Positions 42,913 through 51,615 of a stretch of 64,000 nt of DNA are shown piece by piece; position 1 is the first letter of the stretch; the number at the start of each line of letters is the position of its first letter. The translations under genes were made by a program, and so were the position numbers. Origin of the DNA: Bacillota bacterium. GTDB taxonomy: Bacteria > Bacillota > Clostridia > Lachnospirales > Lachnospiraceae. The notes under the pieces are model-generated. The model did no database searches and was not told the origin of the DNA. It was given only the letters and a program-made list of their open reading frames with translations. The stretch spans positions 53,638 through 117,637 of the forward strand of contig JAEZNB010000051.1 of assembly GCA_023441965.1 (NCBI GenBank), in the 5' to 3' direction.

Positions 42913-43468
42913 TATCATCCTGATCGGATTCATGGGATCCGGTAAAAGCTCGGTAGGTAAGGAGCTGGCGAAACGGATGGGTTACCGCTTCCTGGATACG
43001 GACGCTGTGATAGAGCAGGAAGAAGGACAGTCCATTCCGGCTGTCTTCGAAGGGAAGGGAGAAGCCTACTTTCGGGACAGAGAGACCGGGCTTCTGTCTG
43101 AATTGAAGGATATACTTAGAGATACCGTATTATCCACCGGCGGAGGAATGCCCTTAAGGGAACAGAATCGGAACCTGCTGCGGCAGCTGGGCTTTGTGGT
43201 ATATCTGAAGGCTGCTGATGCCACCATCCTCCGGCGGCTGAAAGGAGATAGGAGCAGGCCTCTGTTGGCCGGTGAAGCTTTGGAGGTCAAGGTGGAGCGG
43301 CTGCAAAGGGAACGGGGCCCGATCTATCAGGCCACGGCCCACTATCACATCGATACAGATGATTGGTCCCCTAGGGAACTGGCGGATCGGATTATCGACA
43401 GGTATCAAGATTTTATAGAAGTCAATGCGGCAGAGCCTGGGACAGGCTCCGAAGAAAGTACCGGATGA
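42890..43468 (+). CDS. aroK: shikimate kinase
   Basis: The 192-residue enzyme phosphorylates shikimate with ATP. It shows the Walker A run GFMGSGKSS, the shikimate-binding DTDAVIE, the Arg in AYFRDRE, the STGGGMP motif, and the lid Arg in GDRSRPLL. The start is GTG at 42890 inside the end of yqeG, with GGAAGGAT as ribosome site; there is no better ATG before the P-loop. About 20 extra residues follow the usual end. aroQ follows directly, so this is a small aromatic-amino-acid operon. Confidence 0.94.
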   Translation: MERLSRNNIILIGFMGSGKSSVGKELAKRMGYRFLDTDAVIEQEEGQSIPAVFEGKGEAYFRDRETGLLSELKDILRDTVLSTGGGMPLREQNRNLLRQLGFVVYLKAADATILRRLKGDRSRPLLAGEALEVKVERLQRERGPIYQATAHYHIDTDDWSPRELADRIIDRYQDFIEVNAAEPGTGSEESTG

Positions 43469-43511
43469 GAAGGAATCGGTTGAAACTAAGGATAGAGATG
43501 GGAGGATGATC

Positions 43512-43958
43512 ATGAGAGTACTGGTGGTGAATGGACCCAATCTGAATTTCCTCGGTATACGGGAGAAGGAGATCTACGGAAGCGAGGATTATGACGATCT
43601 GCTTGGGCTGCTGGAAAATAAGGCGAAGGAACTGGGAATTACGGTGGAGACCTTCCAGAGTAATTGCGAGGGTGAGATTATAGACCGGCTACAGAAGGCT
43701 TATTATGATAAGGTGGACGGCATTATCATCAATCCGGGTGCATACACCCATTACAGCTATGCGATCCGGGATGCCTTGTCCACTCTGACCGTGCCGAAGA
43801 TTGAAGTACATATCTCTAACATTCATCAGCGGGAGGAGTTCCGACATCACTCCGTCACTGCTCCGGTGTGTACCGGCCAGATTGCCGGCCTCGGCTTGTA
43901 CGGATATCTTCTGGCGATGGATGCCATTTATCATATGAAAACGAAGCATGGAAAATAG
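43512..43958 (+). CDS. aroQ: 3-dehydroquinate dehydratase, type II
   Basis: The 148-residue enzyme dehydrates 3-dehydroquinate in the shikimate pathway. It is the small type II form, with VNGPNLNFLGIRE at the N-terminus holding the catalytic Tyr loop further on (EIYGSEDY), INPGAYTHYSYAIRDAL, and the EVHISNIHQREEFRHHS run with the catalytic His. The ATG at 43512 follows GGGAGG. It ends the yqeG-aroK-aroQ run. A purine-rich repeat tract separates it from pepP. Confidence 0.95.
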   Translation: MRVLVVNGPNLNFLGIREKEIYGSEDYDDLLGLLENKAKELGITVETFQSNCEGEIIDRLQKAYYDKVDGIIINPGAYTHYSYAIRDALSTLTVPKIEVHISNIHQREEFRHHSVTAPVCTGQIAGLGLYGYLLAMDAIYHMKTKHGK

Positions 43959-43965
43959 CAGGTCC

Positions 43966-44096
43966 TCCTAGAGACAGAGCATAAGAGACAAAGAATATGA
44001 GTCGGAGATTAAGTGACAAAGCATAGGGACGGAGTTTATGAGACAGAGAATAAGAGGCAGGATAAACGAGTCAGACATAGGTGACAGAGTATAGAG
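43966..44096. repeat. degenerate direct repeats between aroQ and pepP
   Basis: About seven drifting copies of GACAGAGNATAAG run through this stretch, for example GACAGAGCATAAG, GACAAAGAATATG, GACAAAGCATAGG, GACAGAGAATAAG and GACAGAGTATAGA, with a period of roughly 15-25 bases. The tract is purine-rich on the top strand like the one at 1-195. No gene or hairpin was found in it. Confidence 0.5.
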
Positions 44097-44128
44097 GATA
44101 ACAGCCGAAAGGAAGGACGGGAATAACA

Positions 44129-45196
44129 ATGGATAATTACAAGAAAGTACAGGATATCATAGGAAAGCTTCAGCTGGATGCCGTTCTGATATCCAATGGA
44201 AACAACATGCATTATATCAGCGGCTTTACCGGTGAGACAGGCTATGTGTATGTCTCCGGTAGCAGGCATGCGGTAATTACAGATTTCAGATATACGATTC
44301 AAGCAGAGCTGGAGGCAGAAGGGTATGAGGTCATTACCATCGGCGCTAACGGCTATGAAGAGGTGATCAATGAGCTGATCGCAGCAGACCGTGTGAGCAG
44401 GCTTGGATTTGAAGCTGAGGAGCTGCTCTATTCCAAATATCAGGACTTAAAGGAAAAGCTTAGAAATGTGGAGCTTGTCCCCATGAAGGATGAGATCACC
44501 CGCCTAAGAAGGATAAAAACTCCTAGGGAGCTGGAGAATATCCGTCGGGCAGAGGAGATCGGAGATCGGGTATTCACGGACATACTGGATTTCATTCAGC
44601 CCGGTATGACAGAGCTGGAGGTTGCGGCAAGAATTGAATATCTGCTCAAACTCTACGGGGGCCAGCGGACCAGCTTTCCGGCTATCGTGGCCTCAGGTAT
44701 CAACTCCTCCATGCCCCATGCCGTACCAACGACGAAACGGCTTGAGAAGGGCGATTTTCTTACCATGGATTTTGGCTGTGTCTATGAGGGCTACTGCTCC
44801 GATATGACCAGAACCATTGTAATCGGTAAGGCTTCGGATAAACAGAAGGAGATTTACCAGCTTGTTCTTGATGCACAGCTTGCAGCCCTGGAGACCATCC
44901 GTGCAGGACTTAAGGGCTGGGAGGTTGATAAGGTAGCCAGAGATATGATCTATGGTGCAGGCTATGAGGGCTGCTTCGGCCATGGACTTGGCCATAGTGT
45001 GGGTCTGTTCATCCATGAGAGTCCCAGACTTTCTCCTACCGAGGAGGAGATTTTACAGGTCGGCATGACTGAGACTGTGGAGCCGGGTATCTATATCAAG
45101 GGCTTCGGAGGAGTCAGAATCGAGGATCTGGTGGTAGTGACAGAGACGGGCTGTGATAATTTTACCCGTTCCGATAAAAAGCTGATAGAACTGTAA
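44129..45196 (+). CDS. pepP: Xaa-Pro aminopeptidase (M24B family)
   Basis: The 355-residue protein is a metallopeptidase that removes an N-terminal residue before proline. The N-terminal creatinase-like domain (about 1-125) precedes the pita-bread fold with metal ligands in TMDFGCVYEGYCSDMTRT (two Asp near 215-225), the His of GHGLGHSVGL near 290, and two Glu in VEPGIY and RIEDLV. There is no signal peptide. GAAAGGAAGGACGGG lies upstream of the ATG. It is followed 74 bases later by efp, a neighbour pair common in Firmicutes. Confidence 0.92.
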   Translation: MDNYKKVQDIIGKLQLDAVLISNGNNMHYISGFTGETGYVYVSGSRHAVITDFRYTIQAELEAEGYEVITIGANGYEEVINELIAADRVSRLGFEAEELLYSKYQDLKEKLRNVELVPMKDEITRLRRIKTPRELENIRRAEEIGDRVFTDILDFIQPGMTELEVAARIEYLLKLYGGQRTSFPAIVASGINSSMPHAVPTTKRLEKGDFLTMDFGCVYEGYCSDMTRTIVIGKASDKQKEIYQLVLDAQLAALETIRAGLKGWEVDKVARDMIYGAGYEGCFGHGLGHSVGLFIHESPRLSPTEEEILQVGMTETVEPGIYIKGFGGVRIEDLVVVTETGCDNFTRSDKKLIEL

Positions 45197-45204
45197 AAAA
45201 TTAA

Positions 45205-45234
45205 TTGTTGCAAATTATGTCAGTTTATTATACA
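45205..45234 (+). promoter_or_regulatory. candidate sigma-A promoter for efp
   Basis: TTGTTG (45205-45210) and TATACA (45229-45234) are 18 bases apart, about 37 bases upstream of the efp start. Both boxes are imperfect. Confidence 0.45.
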
Positions 45235-45270
45235 CTTAAGTGTAGTCAATTTTAAGGAGGAGTTTTTTGT

Positions 45271-45828
45271 ATGGTTTCAGCAGGCGATTTCAGAAACGGA
45301 TTAACAGTTGAAATAGACAATGCAGTGTACCAGATTATTGAGTTTCAACATGTAAAACCGGGTAAAGGCGCGGCATTTGTTAGAACAAAATTAAGAAATA
45401 TCAAGAACGGCGGTGTTACAGAGCGTACCTTCCGTCCCACTGAAAAATATCCGCAGGCTCATATTGAGAGAAGCGATATGCAGTACTTATATTCTGACGG
45501 TGATCTTTATCACTTCATGAATGTAGATAACTATGAACAGATTGCCATGAATCAGGAAGCCATCGGAGATTCCCTCAAGTTCGTAAAAGAAAATGAGATG
45601 GTGAAGATGCTTTCCCATAACGGACAGGTCTTCGCAATCGAGCCTCCCTTATTCGTTGAGCTGGTGATTACCAGTACCGAGCCCGGCTTTAAGGGTGATA
45701 CCGCTACAGGAGCAACCAAGCCCGCAGTTGTTGAGACCGGTGCAACCGTATATGTTCCTCTGTTCGTTGAGCAGGGCGACAAGATCAGCATCGATACAAG
45801 AACCGGCGAGTACATGAAGAGAGTATAA
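45271..45828 (+). CDS. efp: translation elongation factor P
   Basis: EF-P binds beside the ribosomal P site and relieves stalling at polyproline stretches. The 185-residue protein has three beta-barrel domains, the KOW-like N-terminal part and the family signature near the C-terminus (GDKISIDTRTGEYMKR). The loop PGKGAAF carries Lys32, the position that in Bacillus receives a 5-aminopentanol group. No modification gene (epmA or epmB) is in the window. AAGGAGGAG precedes the ATG. It has its own promoter candidate and a terminator. Confidence 0.97.
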   Translation: MVSAGDFRNGLTVEIDNAVYQIIEFQHVKPGKGAAFVRTKLRNIKNGGVTERTFRPTEKYPQAHIERSDMQYLYSDGDLYHFMNVDNYEQIAMNQEAIGDSLKFVKENEMVKMLSHNGQVFAIEPPLFVELVITSTEPGFKGDTATGATKPAVVETGATVYVPLFVEQGDKISIDTRTGEYMKRV

Positions 45829-45844
45829 ACAGAGTTAAATAATA

Positions 45845-45889
45845 GCGCAATTCCAAGGAGATCGAAGATTTCATGGATTGCGCTTTTTT
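45845..45889 (+). terminator. terminator after efp
   Basis: GCGCAATTCC (45845-45854) pairs with GGATTGCGC (ending at 45883), followed by six Ts (45884-45889). It sits 22 bases from the convergent aroE end. Confidence 0.9.
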
Positions 45890-45911
45890 CTTGTTCGGAT
45901 ATGAGGCTCCG

Positions 45912-46721
45912 TTAAAGAGTGACCAAGAGCTCCTGATAGATTTGATCTATGACCTCTTCCGGCAGCTCCTGCCCCAGAAAGTATTCAACTGCCTGCTTCG
46001 CCTGTGCCACCAGCATCTCCAACCCGGTAATTGCCTTTATTCCAAAGGACTGGGCCTGCAGGGTCAGCTTGGTCCGGAGGGGGTTGAAGATGGCATCCAG
46101 AACCGCTTCACAAGCGGTGAAACCGGTCAGGTCAAGTGGAGAGGCATCAATATTGGGATACATGCCGCTGGGGGTCGTATTTACGATAATCTGGGCATCG
46201 GTATGCTGCCTGCGGCACTCCTCATAGGTTATGGTGTCCTCTGTATCATGTCTGCTCACAATCAGCAGCTCTCTTGCCCCCAGATCCGATAATAGGGTCC
46301 GAACCGTATGGGAGGTTCCTCCGTCTCCGAGGACCAGGCATTTCCTACCCTGAATCTGAATTCCATGATGCTTTATCATATAGCCAAAGCCGTAGTAATC
46401 GGTGTTATAACCGATCAGGCGGCTTTTTTTTGTGACTGGGGAACCGGCCTTCCCATCCTCTGCTTCTTCCCAGGTCTTGTGAACGATGGTATTGACCGCA
46501 CCGATTTTCTCTGCCAGGGGGTGAAGCTCATCCAGATAGGGAAGGACTGCCTGCTTATAAGGAATGGTCACATTGATTGCCGTAAAAGCTCTGGCCTCCA
46601 TAAATTCTTTGAATTCCTCCCGGCTTAAGGGAATCAGTTCATACTGATAATCTGCCAGCCGCTCATGAATCAGCTTGGAATAGCTGTGTCCTAATTTTTC
46701 TCCGATTAATCCATATCTCAT
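45912..46721 (-). CDS. aroE: shikimate dehydrogenase
   Basis: The 269-residue enzyme reduces 3-dehydroshikimate to shikimate with NADPH. It shows GEKLGHSYSKLIHE at the N-terminus (shikimate binding), NVTIPYKQ with the catalytic Lys near residue 64, GAVNTIV, the nucleotide glycine loop LGDGGTSHTVR, and the C-terminal EMLVAQAKQAVEYF. The ATG at 46721 follows GAGGTGAG; a TTG one codon earlier is not preferred. It runs against the aroK-aroQ-pepP-efp series although it belongs to the same pathway as the first two. Confidence 0.94.
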   Translation of the reverse strand: MRYGLIGEKLGHSYSKLIHERLADYQYELIPLSREEFKEFMEARAFTAINVTIPYKQAVLPYLDELHPLAEKIGAVNTIVHKTWEEAEDGKAGSPVTKKSRLIGYNTDYYGFGYMIKHHGIQIQGRKCLVLGDGGTSHTVRTLLSDLGARELLIVSRHDTEDTITYEECRRQHTDAQIIVNTTPSGMYPNIDASPLDLTGFTACEAVLDAIFNPLRTKLTLQAQSFGIKAITGLEMLVAQAKQAVEYFLGQELPEEVIDQIYQELLVTL

Positions 46722-46838
46722 CAAAGCATCTCACCTCATCTGTTTATCATCACACGATCTTAAGCCTAGCTCTCTGACTTACAAAAAGGATAATATAAGA
46801 GCCTGTGGAATGCAAGCTCTTTTCTTTCCATATATTCG

Positions 46839-46866
46839 GAATATTTTATGTCAGAGGGAATATATT
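46839..46866 (+). promoter_or_regulatory. weak candidate sigma-E promoter of spoIIIA
   Basis: GAATATT (46839-46845) resembles the sigma-E -35 core and AATATATT (46859-46866) partly matches CATACAMT, 13 bases apart, 66 bases upstream of spoIIIAA. Expression of spoIIIA from sigma-E in the mother cell is established in Bacillus; the exact boxes here are uncertain. Confidence 0.35.
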
Positions 46867-46931
46867 GTTCTAAGAACGGGTGGATAAGCTATCCGGCTGG
46901 CTGTTTAGTGAGGAGAAGGGAAGGTGCTTAG

Positions 46932-47891
46932 ATGAATACGAAAGACGAGCTTCTTAAAATCTTTTCATTGAAATTAAGGACAGTCCTGGGTAAGTTACAG
47001 ATCAATTTCAATAACCTGCAGGAAATACGGCTGCGTATGAATGCTCCCCTCTTGATTATCTATGACAACAGGGAGTATTTCATATCCGACGAGGCAAAAA
47101 TAGTGAATCATCCCTCTCAGGGAATCCAGATCAGCAGAAATGAAATCCGGGAGACCATGGAATACATCAGCAACTACTCTCTGTATGCCTTCGAGGAGGA
47201 GATCAGACAGGGCTTCATCACGATCAGTGGAGGTCACCGTATCGGTCTGGCAGGAAAGATCATTCTGGAGGAGGACAGTATCAGGGGGATGAAGCATATC
47301 TCCTTCATCAATATCCGGCTGGCGCATCAGGTAAAGGGCTGTGCAGATCCTGTCTTGCCCTACCTGGTCAACGAGAAGGGCACGGGCATCTACCATACGC
47401 TTCTGATTTCGCCACCCCGTTGTGGCAAGACTACTTTGCTGAGGGATATCATTCGGCAGTTATCGGATGGCTCTAAGTATCTGAAGGGTATGTCCGTCGG
47501 AGTAGTGGACGAGCGATCCGAAATCGGAGCCTGTTATATGGGCATTCCCCAGAATGAGCTGGGGATCAGGACGGATATCCTGGACTGCTGTCCAAAGGCA
47601 AGAGGAATGATGATGCTGATCCGTTCCATGTCACCACAGATCATAGCGGTAGATGAGATCGGCTCCAAGCAGGATCTGGAGGCTATCGATCATGTGATCG
47701 GCTGCGGCTGTAAGCTGATTGCAACGGTACATGGCTGTTCGATTGAGGATATCAGAAACAAGCCAATCTTGGGGGAACTGGTCCAAAAAGGACTGTTTGA
47801 ACGCTATGTTATTCTAAGCAATACCACAAAAATCGGGCATCTGGAGGAGATATATGATGCTGCCGGAAAACGGCTCTATGCCTCAGACTAA
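46932..47891 (+). CDS. spoIIIAA: stage III sporulation protein AA, ATPase
   Basis: The 319-residue cytoplasmic ATPase powers the SpoIIIA-SpoIIQ channel that joins mother cell and forespore. It resembles secretion ATPases, with Walker A SPPRCGKTT near residues 159-167, a Walker B region near IIAVDEIGS (about 237-245) and an N-terminal domain containing QEIRLRMNAPL. AGAAGGGAAGG precedes the ATG. It is the first gene of a complete eight-gene spoIIIA operon, a strong mark of an endospore former. Confidence 0.96.
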   Translation: MNTKDELLKIFSLKLRTVLGKLQINFNNLQEIRLRMNAPLLIIYDNREYFISDEAKIVNHPSQGIQISRNEIRETMEYISNYSLYAFEEEIRQGFITISGGHRIGLAGKIILEEDSIRGMKHISFINIRLAHQVKGCADPVLPYLVNEKGTGIYHTLLISPPRCGKTTLLRDIIRQLSDGSKYLKGMSVGVVDERSEIGACYMGIPQNELGIRTDILDCCPKARGMMMLIRSMSPQIIAVDEIGSKQDLEAIDHVIGCGCKLIATVHGCSIEDIRNKPILGELVQKGLFERYVILSNTTKIGHLEEIYDAAGKRLYASD

Positions 47892-47921
47892 AGTCAGCTT
47901 GAGTGAAGGAGGACAAACTGT

Positions 47922-48443
47922 ATGCTATTAAAAATAATCGGATGCTCGTTGATTATCCTGTCATCCGCAGGGATGGGTTTTTTCTTCAGTAACGAGATGA
48001 GGTGCAGGATTGATGATTTAAGAGAGCTGCGGAAGTTGGTTCTGCTGCTGCGTGGGGATATCCGCTATGGGAATACACCTCTTCCGGAGGCGGTCAGTGC
48101 CATTGCCAGAAGGCATCAGGGCAGCTTCGAGGTCTTCTTCCATAAGGTGTCAGACAGACTGAATGAGCTTTCGGGGCTCACCTTTCAGGAGATCTGGAAG
48201 GATGCGGTGGAGAAGGACCTGGTAAATACCTCCCTATCGAAGAGAGACAAGCTGCAGCTGCTGCAGTTCGGTGAGAACCTCGGATACCTGGACAAGGAAA
48301 TGCAGATGAATACCCTGGATCTCTTCCTGTCCCAGCTGGAGGAGGAGACAAAGGAGCTTTCCAATACGGTCAAGGAGAAATCCTATCTATATAACAGCTT
48401 AGGGATTATGGCAGGTATCTTCATCTCAATTATTATGCTGTAA
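47922..48443 (+). CDS. spoIIIAB: stage III sporulation protein AB
   Basis: The 173-residue protein has an N-terminal membrane helix (about 4-22), a cytoplasmic helical domain with RIDDLRELRKLVLLLRGDIRYGNTPLPEAV, and a second membrane helix at the C-terminus (about 155-172). It resembles GspF-type platform proteins of type II secretion and anchors the ATPase to the membrane in the sporulation channel. GAAGGAGG precedes the ATG, 30 bases after spoIIIAA. Confidence 0.94.
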   Translation: MLLKIIGCSLIILSSAGMGFFFSNEMRCRIDDLRELRKLVLLLRGDIRYGNTPLPEAVSAIARRHQGSFEVFFHKVSDRLNELSGLTFQEIWKDAVEKDLVNTSLSKRDKLQLLQFGENLGYLDKEMQMNTLDLFLSQLEEETKELSNTVKEKSYLYNSLGIMAGIFISIIML

Positions 48444-48481
48444 ATTCAATACCCGCACCTGCGGGGGAAGAGGAGCCCGGT

Positions 48482-48679
48482 ATGGATTTTTATTTGATAT
48501 TAAGAATTGCATTGGTCGGAATCATCGTATCAGTGTCCAATCAGATTCTGAAGCAGGCGGATAAGGGGGAGCTGGCCTTCCTCACGAACCTCGCAGGGTT
48601 GATTCTGGTACTGTTCTGGCTGCTGCCTTACATAGAGGATTTGTTCAGGACCTTTAAACAGCTGTTCAATATATTCTAA
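48482..48679 (+). CDS. spoIIIAC: stage III sporulation protein AC
   Basis: The 65-residue protein is two membrane helices (about 5-22 and 33-52) with the family segment VSNQILKQADKGELA in between. It is the small integral component of the SpoIIIA channel, related to the first part of SpoIIIAD. AGGAG lies before the ATG. Its length is the usual one. Confidence 0.94.
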   Translation: MDFYLILRIALVGIIVSVSNQILKQADKGELAFLTNLAGLILVLFWLLPYIEDLFRTFKQLFNIF

Positions 48680-48709
48680 GCAGAGAAGCACAGGCTTTCG
48701 GAGGTGTCT

Positions 48710-49099
48710 ATGATTAAGGTTGCCTTAATAGGCATAATAGCCGTCATGCTGGCGGTCATCTTTAAGAAAGGAAATCATGAGGAGTATACCGTCTATATCA
48801 GCATAGCTGCCTGCTTTGTGATTCTGCTCCTATATGGAATCGGTAAGCTGGAGGTCATACTGGATACGATCGGTAAGCTGCAAAGCTATATAAAAATAAA
48901 TAAATCCTATATCGAGGTTCTCGTCAAGATCATCGGGATTACTTATATCACAGAATTTGCGGCTTCCCTCTGTAAGGATTCGGGCTATCAGGCCATCAGC
49001 GAGCAGGTGGAGTTGGTGGGAAAGCTTACGATCCTCGCCATCAGCATGCCGATCCTGCTGGCTTTACTGGATACCATAACGAACTTCTTATCGGCATAA
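48710..49099 (+). CDS. spoIIIAD: stage III sporulation protein AD
   Basis: The 129-residue protein has four predicted membrane helices and the conserved middle run YITEFAASLCKDSGYQAISEQVELVGK. It is an integral component of the channel complex in the outer forespore membrane. The ATG at 48710, six bases after GGAGG, is preferred to the in-frame GTG at 48704 that lies inside the ribosome site. Confidence 0.93.
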   Translation: MIKVALIGIIAVMLAVIFKKGNHEEYTVYISIAACFVILLLYGIGKLEVILDTIGKLQSYIKINKSYIEVLVKIIGITYITEFAASLCKDSGYQAISEQVELVGKLTILAISMPILLALLDTITNFLSA

Positions 49100-49204
49100 A
49101 GCAAAGGCCGGCTGCAGTTATAAGTCCTGACAGTCTGAAGCCGGGCATGTTCGGCTTTCGGACTTACAGTAAGCCGATCGCAGAGGGCTGACGGAGGGTG
49201 AGAT

Positions 49205-50392
49205 ATGGTGAATGAGTGGATAGGTAGAATGACACATTACAGGACAGGAAGCAAGACCTGTCACAGGATTGGCAGATGGCTGATCGGAATACTGCTGATG
49301 CTATTCCTGATCTCCTTGCAGACCAAGGAGGCTAAGGCTGCTGAAGCGGTGGAGAATATCGATTATGATAACATTCAACAGGTAATCGAGGATATTATGG
49401 CGGACGATAATCCCATGGATTTCGGTGACTATGTGGGGAAGCTGATGAGAGGAGAGGAGATCTTCTCCATCAGGAACATAGGCGACCGGCTGCTGCAGTC
49501 GATCAAGGGAGAGGTGAAAGCAAATATCAACACCTTCGGGAGATTGATTTCCATAGCCCTGGTAGCAGCCATATTTACGAATCTGTCCATGGCCTTTAAG
49601 AACAGCCAAGTTTCCGAGACCGGTTATTATGTGACCTATCTGCTGATGTTCAGTCTTCTGATCAGTTCCTTTATCACAGCATCCGTGATTGCATGCTCAG
49701 CCATCGGGAAGATACTGGACTTTATGAAGGCTCTGGTTCCGGCTTACTTCATGTCCGTAGGCTTCTGTACGGGCAGTGCCACCTCACTGGTATTCTATGA
49801 AGCCGCTCTGGTGATTATCAGCGTCGTGGACCTGATCCTGCTAAAGCTTGTTATTCCGATGATTAATATCTATCTGGTCATTGTACTGGCTAATAACCTG
49901 TCCAAGGAGGACACGCTGTCCAGACTGGCAGGACTCTTTGAAACCATCATCAAATGGCTGCTAAAAAGTCTGCTGGCAGCAGTCCTGGGCTTCCAGGCGA
50001 TCCAAGGCCTGATTGTACCGATAGCTGACCAAGTGAAGCGGTCCGCCTTACTGAAAGGGGCATCGGCTATCCCGGGAATCGGCAACACCATCGGAGGGGT
50101 GACGGAAACCATCCTTGGAGCTGGGGTATTGTTGAAGAATGCCATCGGCGTTGCCGGACTGATCGTAATTCTGGTCATCTGCGCAGTCCCGATACTGAAG
50201 CTGGCTATTCTGACCTTGATTTTTAAATGCGGTTCGGCAGCCCTGCAGCCGATTTCGGATAAGCGGGTCATAGAGTGCATCAGTGCCTCTGCCAGATCCG
50301 CTGAGCTGCTGCTGCATACGGTGTTCGTAGGAGCCGTGCTGTTCCTGCTGTCCATAACCATCGTCGCGGTTTCCACAGGAGGGGTGAGATAG
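49205..50392 (+). CDS. spoIIIAE: stage III sporulation protein AE
   Basis: The 395-residue membrane protein has an N-terminal signal segment (about 24-42, ending near AKAAEA) and seven or so membrane helices from residue 110 on. The family runs GRLISIALVAAIFTNLS and AIPGIGNTIGGVTETILGAG are present. It is the polytopic core of the SpoIIIA export apparatus. The ATG at 49205 follows GGAGGGTGAG. The 105-base gap before it has no separate gene. Confidence 0.94.
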   Translation: MVNEWIGRMTHYRTGSKTCHRIGRWLIGILLMLFLISLQTKEAKAAEAVENIDYDNIQQVIEDIMADDNPMDFGDYVGKLMRGEEIFSIRNIGDRLLQSIKGEVKANINTFGRLISIALVAAIFTNLSMAFKNSQVSETGYYVTYLLMFSLLISSFITASVIACSAIGKILDFMKALVPAYFMSVGFCTGSATSLVFYEAALVIISVVDLILLKLVIPMINIYLVIVLANNLSKEDTLSRLAGLFETIIKWLLKSLLAAVLGFQAIQGLIVPIADQVKRSALLKGASAIPGIGNTIGGVTETILGAGVLLKNAIGVAGLIVILVICAVPILKLAILTLIFKCGSAALQPISDKRVIECISASARSAELLLHTVFVGAVLFLLSITIVAVSTGGVR

Positions 50393-50399
50393 ATAATTC

Positions 50400-50999
50400 A
50401 TGGGTGTATTATATGAATGGATCAGAAACATTGTTATCTATATGATTTTGAACACGATTGTCATGAATCTGCTGGGGAACTCCAGCTATAAGAAGTATGT
50501 AAGCATCGTATCCGGCATGATACTCGTCTTAATCGTAGTTTCGCCCTTTATCAAGTATCTTAAGGTGGAGGATAAGCTGAATTACTATCTGGACTTCAAT
50601 GAATTTGCCGTAGAGACCGCTGACTTTGAAAACAGCCTGCGGACCATGGAGGAGGAGCAGTTGGACATACTCCTTCAGGAATACAGTGCAAAGGTGAAGA
50701 GCCAGGTGGAAACCATGCTGCAGGAAGAAGGACTTAAGCTGACGGATTTTAAGCTGATCTTTGATCTGGATGTGAGCAGCCTGAATTACGGTGGGATCCG
50801 GGGGATGGTAATCAAAGCACAATATGGCAGTGAAGAGGAGAAGGATACGAAACGGATCCACATAGAGGACATAGAAATCGCAAGGCCAAAACCCTTGCGG
50901 GAGGCGCCTTCTCCCATGGAAATCAGTATAAAAAATAAATTAATGGACTTCTATAATACCCCAGCTAATAATATAAATATTAGTATACAGGGAGGATAA
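50400..50999 (+). CDS. spoIIIAF: stage III sporulation protein AF
   Basis: The 199-residue protein has two N-terminal membrane helices (about 10-28 and 36-54) and a soluble domain of about 130 residues facing the space between the forespore membranes, with a ring-building-motif-like fold in relatives. Its sequence is less conserved than the other spoIIIA proteins, but position and layout fix the identity. The ATG is 8 bases after the spoIIIAE stop, with GGGGTGAG further upstream. Confidence 0.9.
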   Translation: MGVLYEWIRNIVIYMILNTIVMNLLGNSSYKKYVSIVSGMILVLIVVSPFIKYLKVEDKLNYYLDFNEFAVETADFENSLRTMEEEQLDILLQEYSAKVKSQVETMLQEEGLKLTDFKLIFDLDVSSLNYGGIRGMVIKAQYGSEEEKDTKRIHIEDIEIARPKPLREAPSPMEISIKNKLMDFYNTPANNINISIQGG

Positions 51000-51000
51000 T

Positions 51001-51600
51001 ATGGAGAAAAAGAAAATATCCCTGAAGGAAATCGGACTGCCAAAGCTGGCTATGATATTTGTAGCCGGGCTCCTGCTGATTCTGTTGTCGGTTCCAAATA
51101 TCTTTGGTAGGGAGGAGACAAAGAATAGAGCATCCGAGAGCAGCAGCAAGGAAAAGCAAAATGAGACGAATACGACAAGCCATAATCTGAATACATATAT
51201 AGCGGAAATGGAAGATAAGCTGGAGAGCATCTTAAGCAAGGTAAATGGGATTGGGAATGTTGAAGCTATGATTACCTTAAAATCCTCGAAGGAACAAGTG
51301 GCGCTAAAGGATAGTCCATATACCAAGGAAGGCTTGAACGAAGTTGATGGGGAGGGCGGAAGCAGAACAGACAATCATATTCAGCGGGAAGACAGCACGG
51401 TTTTGGTTACGAACGATGATGGAAAGACTGTGCCTTACATAGTTCAGGAGAAGGAACCCAAGGTGGAGGGAGTCGTCGTGATTGCAGAGGGCGGAGACAA
51501 TCCCAGGGTTGTTATGGATATCATGGAAGCAGTTGAGGTATTATTTGACGTGCCTGCGCATAAAGTTAAAGTAATGAAGATGAGTGATGGGATAAAATGA
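51001..51600 (+). CDS. spoIIIAG: stage III sporulation protein AG
   Basis: The 199-residue protein has one membrane helix (about 16-36), a Ser/Lys/Asn-rich linker and a ring-forming domain (about 65-199) with VNGIGNVEAMITLKSS and EGVVVIAEGGDNPRV. SpoIIIAG forms the large ring of the channel between mother cell and forespore. The start overlaps the end of spoIIIAF within two bases of its stop, after GGGAGG. Confidence 0.95.
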   Translation: MEKKKISLKEIGLPKLAMIFVAGLLLILLSVPNIFGREETKNRASESSSKEKQNETNTTSHNLNTYIAEMEDKLESILSKVNGIGNVEAMITLKSSKEQVALKDSPYTKEGLNEVDGEGGSRTDNHIQREDSTVLVTNDDGKTVPYIVQEKEPKVEGVVVIAEGGDNPRVVMDIMEAVEVLFDVPAHKVKVMKMSDGIK

Positions 51601-51615
51601 TCAGGAGGTTTATAA

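Noticed and set aside
45873..46292. 139-codon plus-strand frame over aroE
   Set aside because: It is the antisense shadow of aroE, whose motifs are complete on the minus strand.
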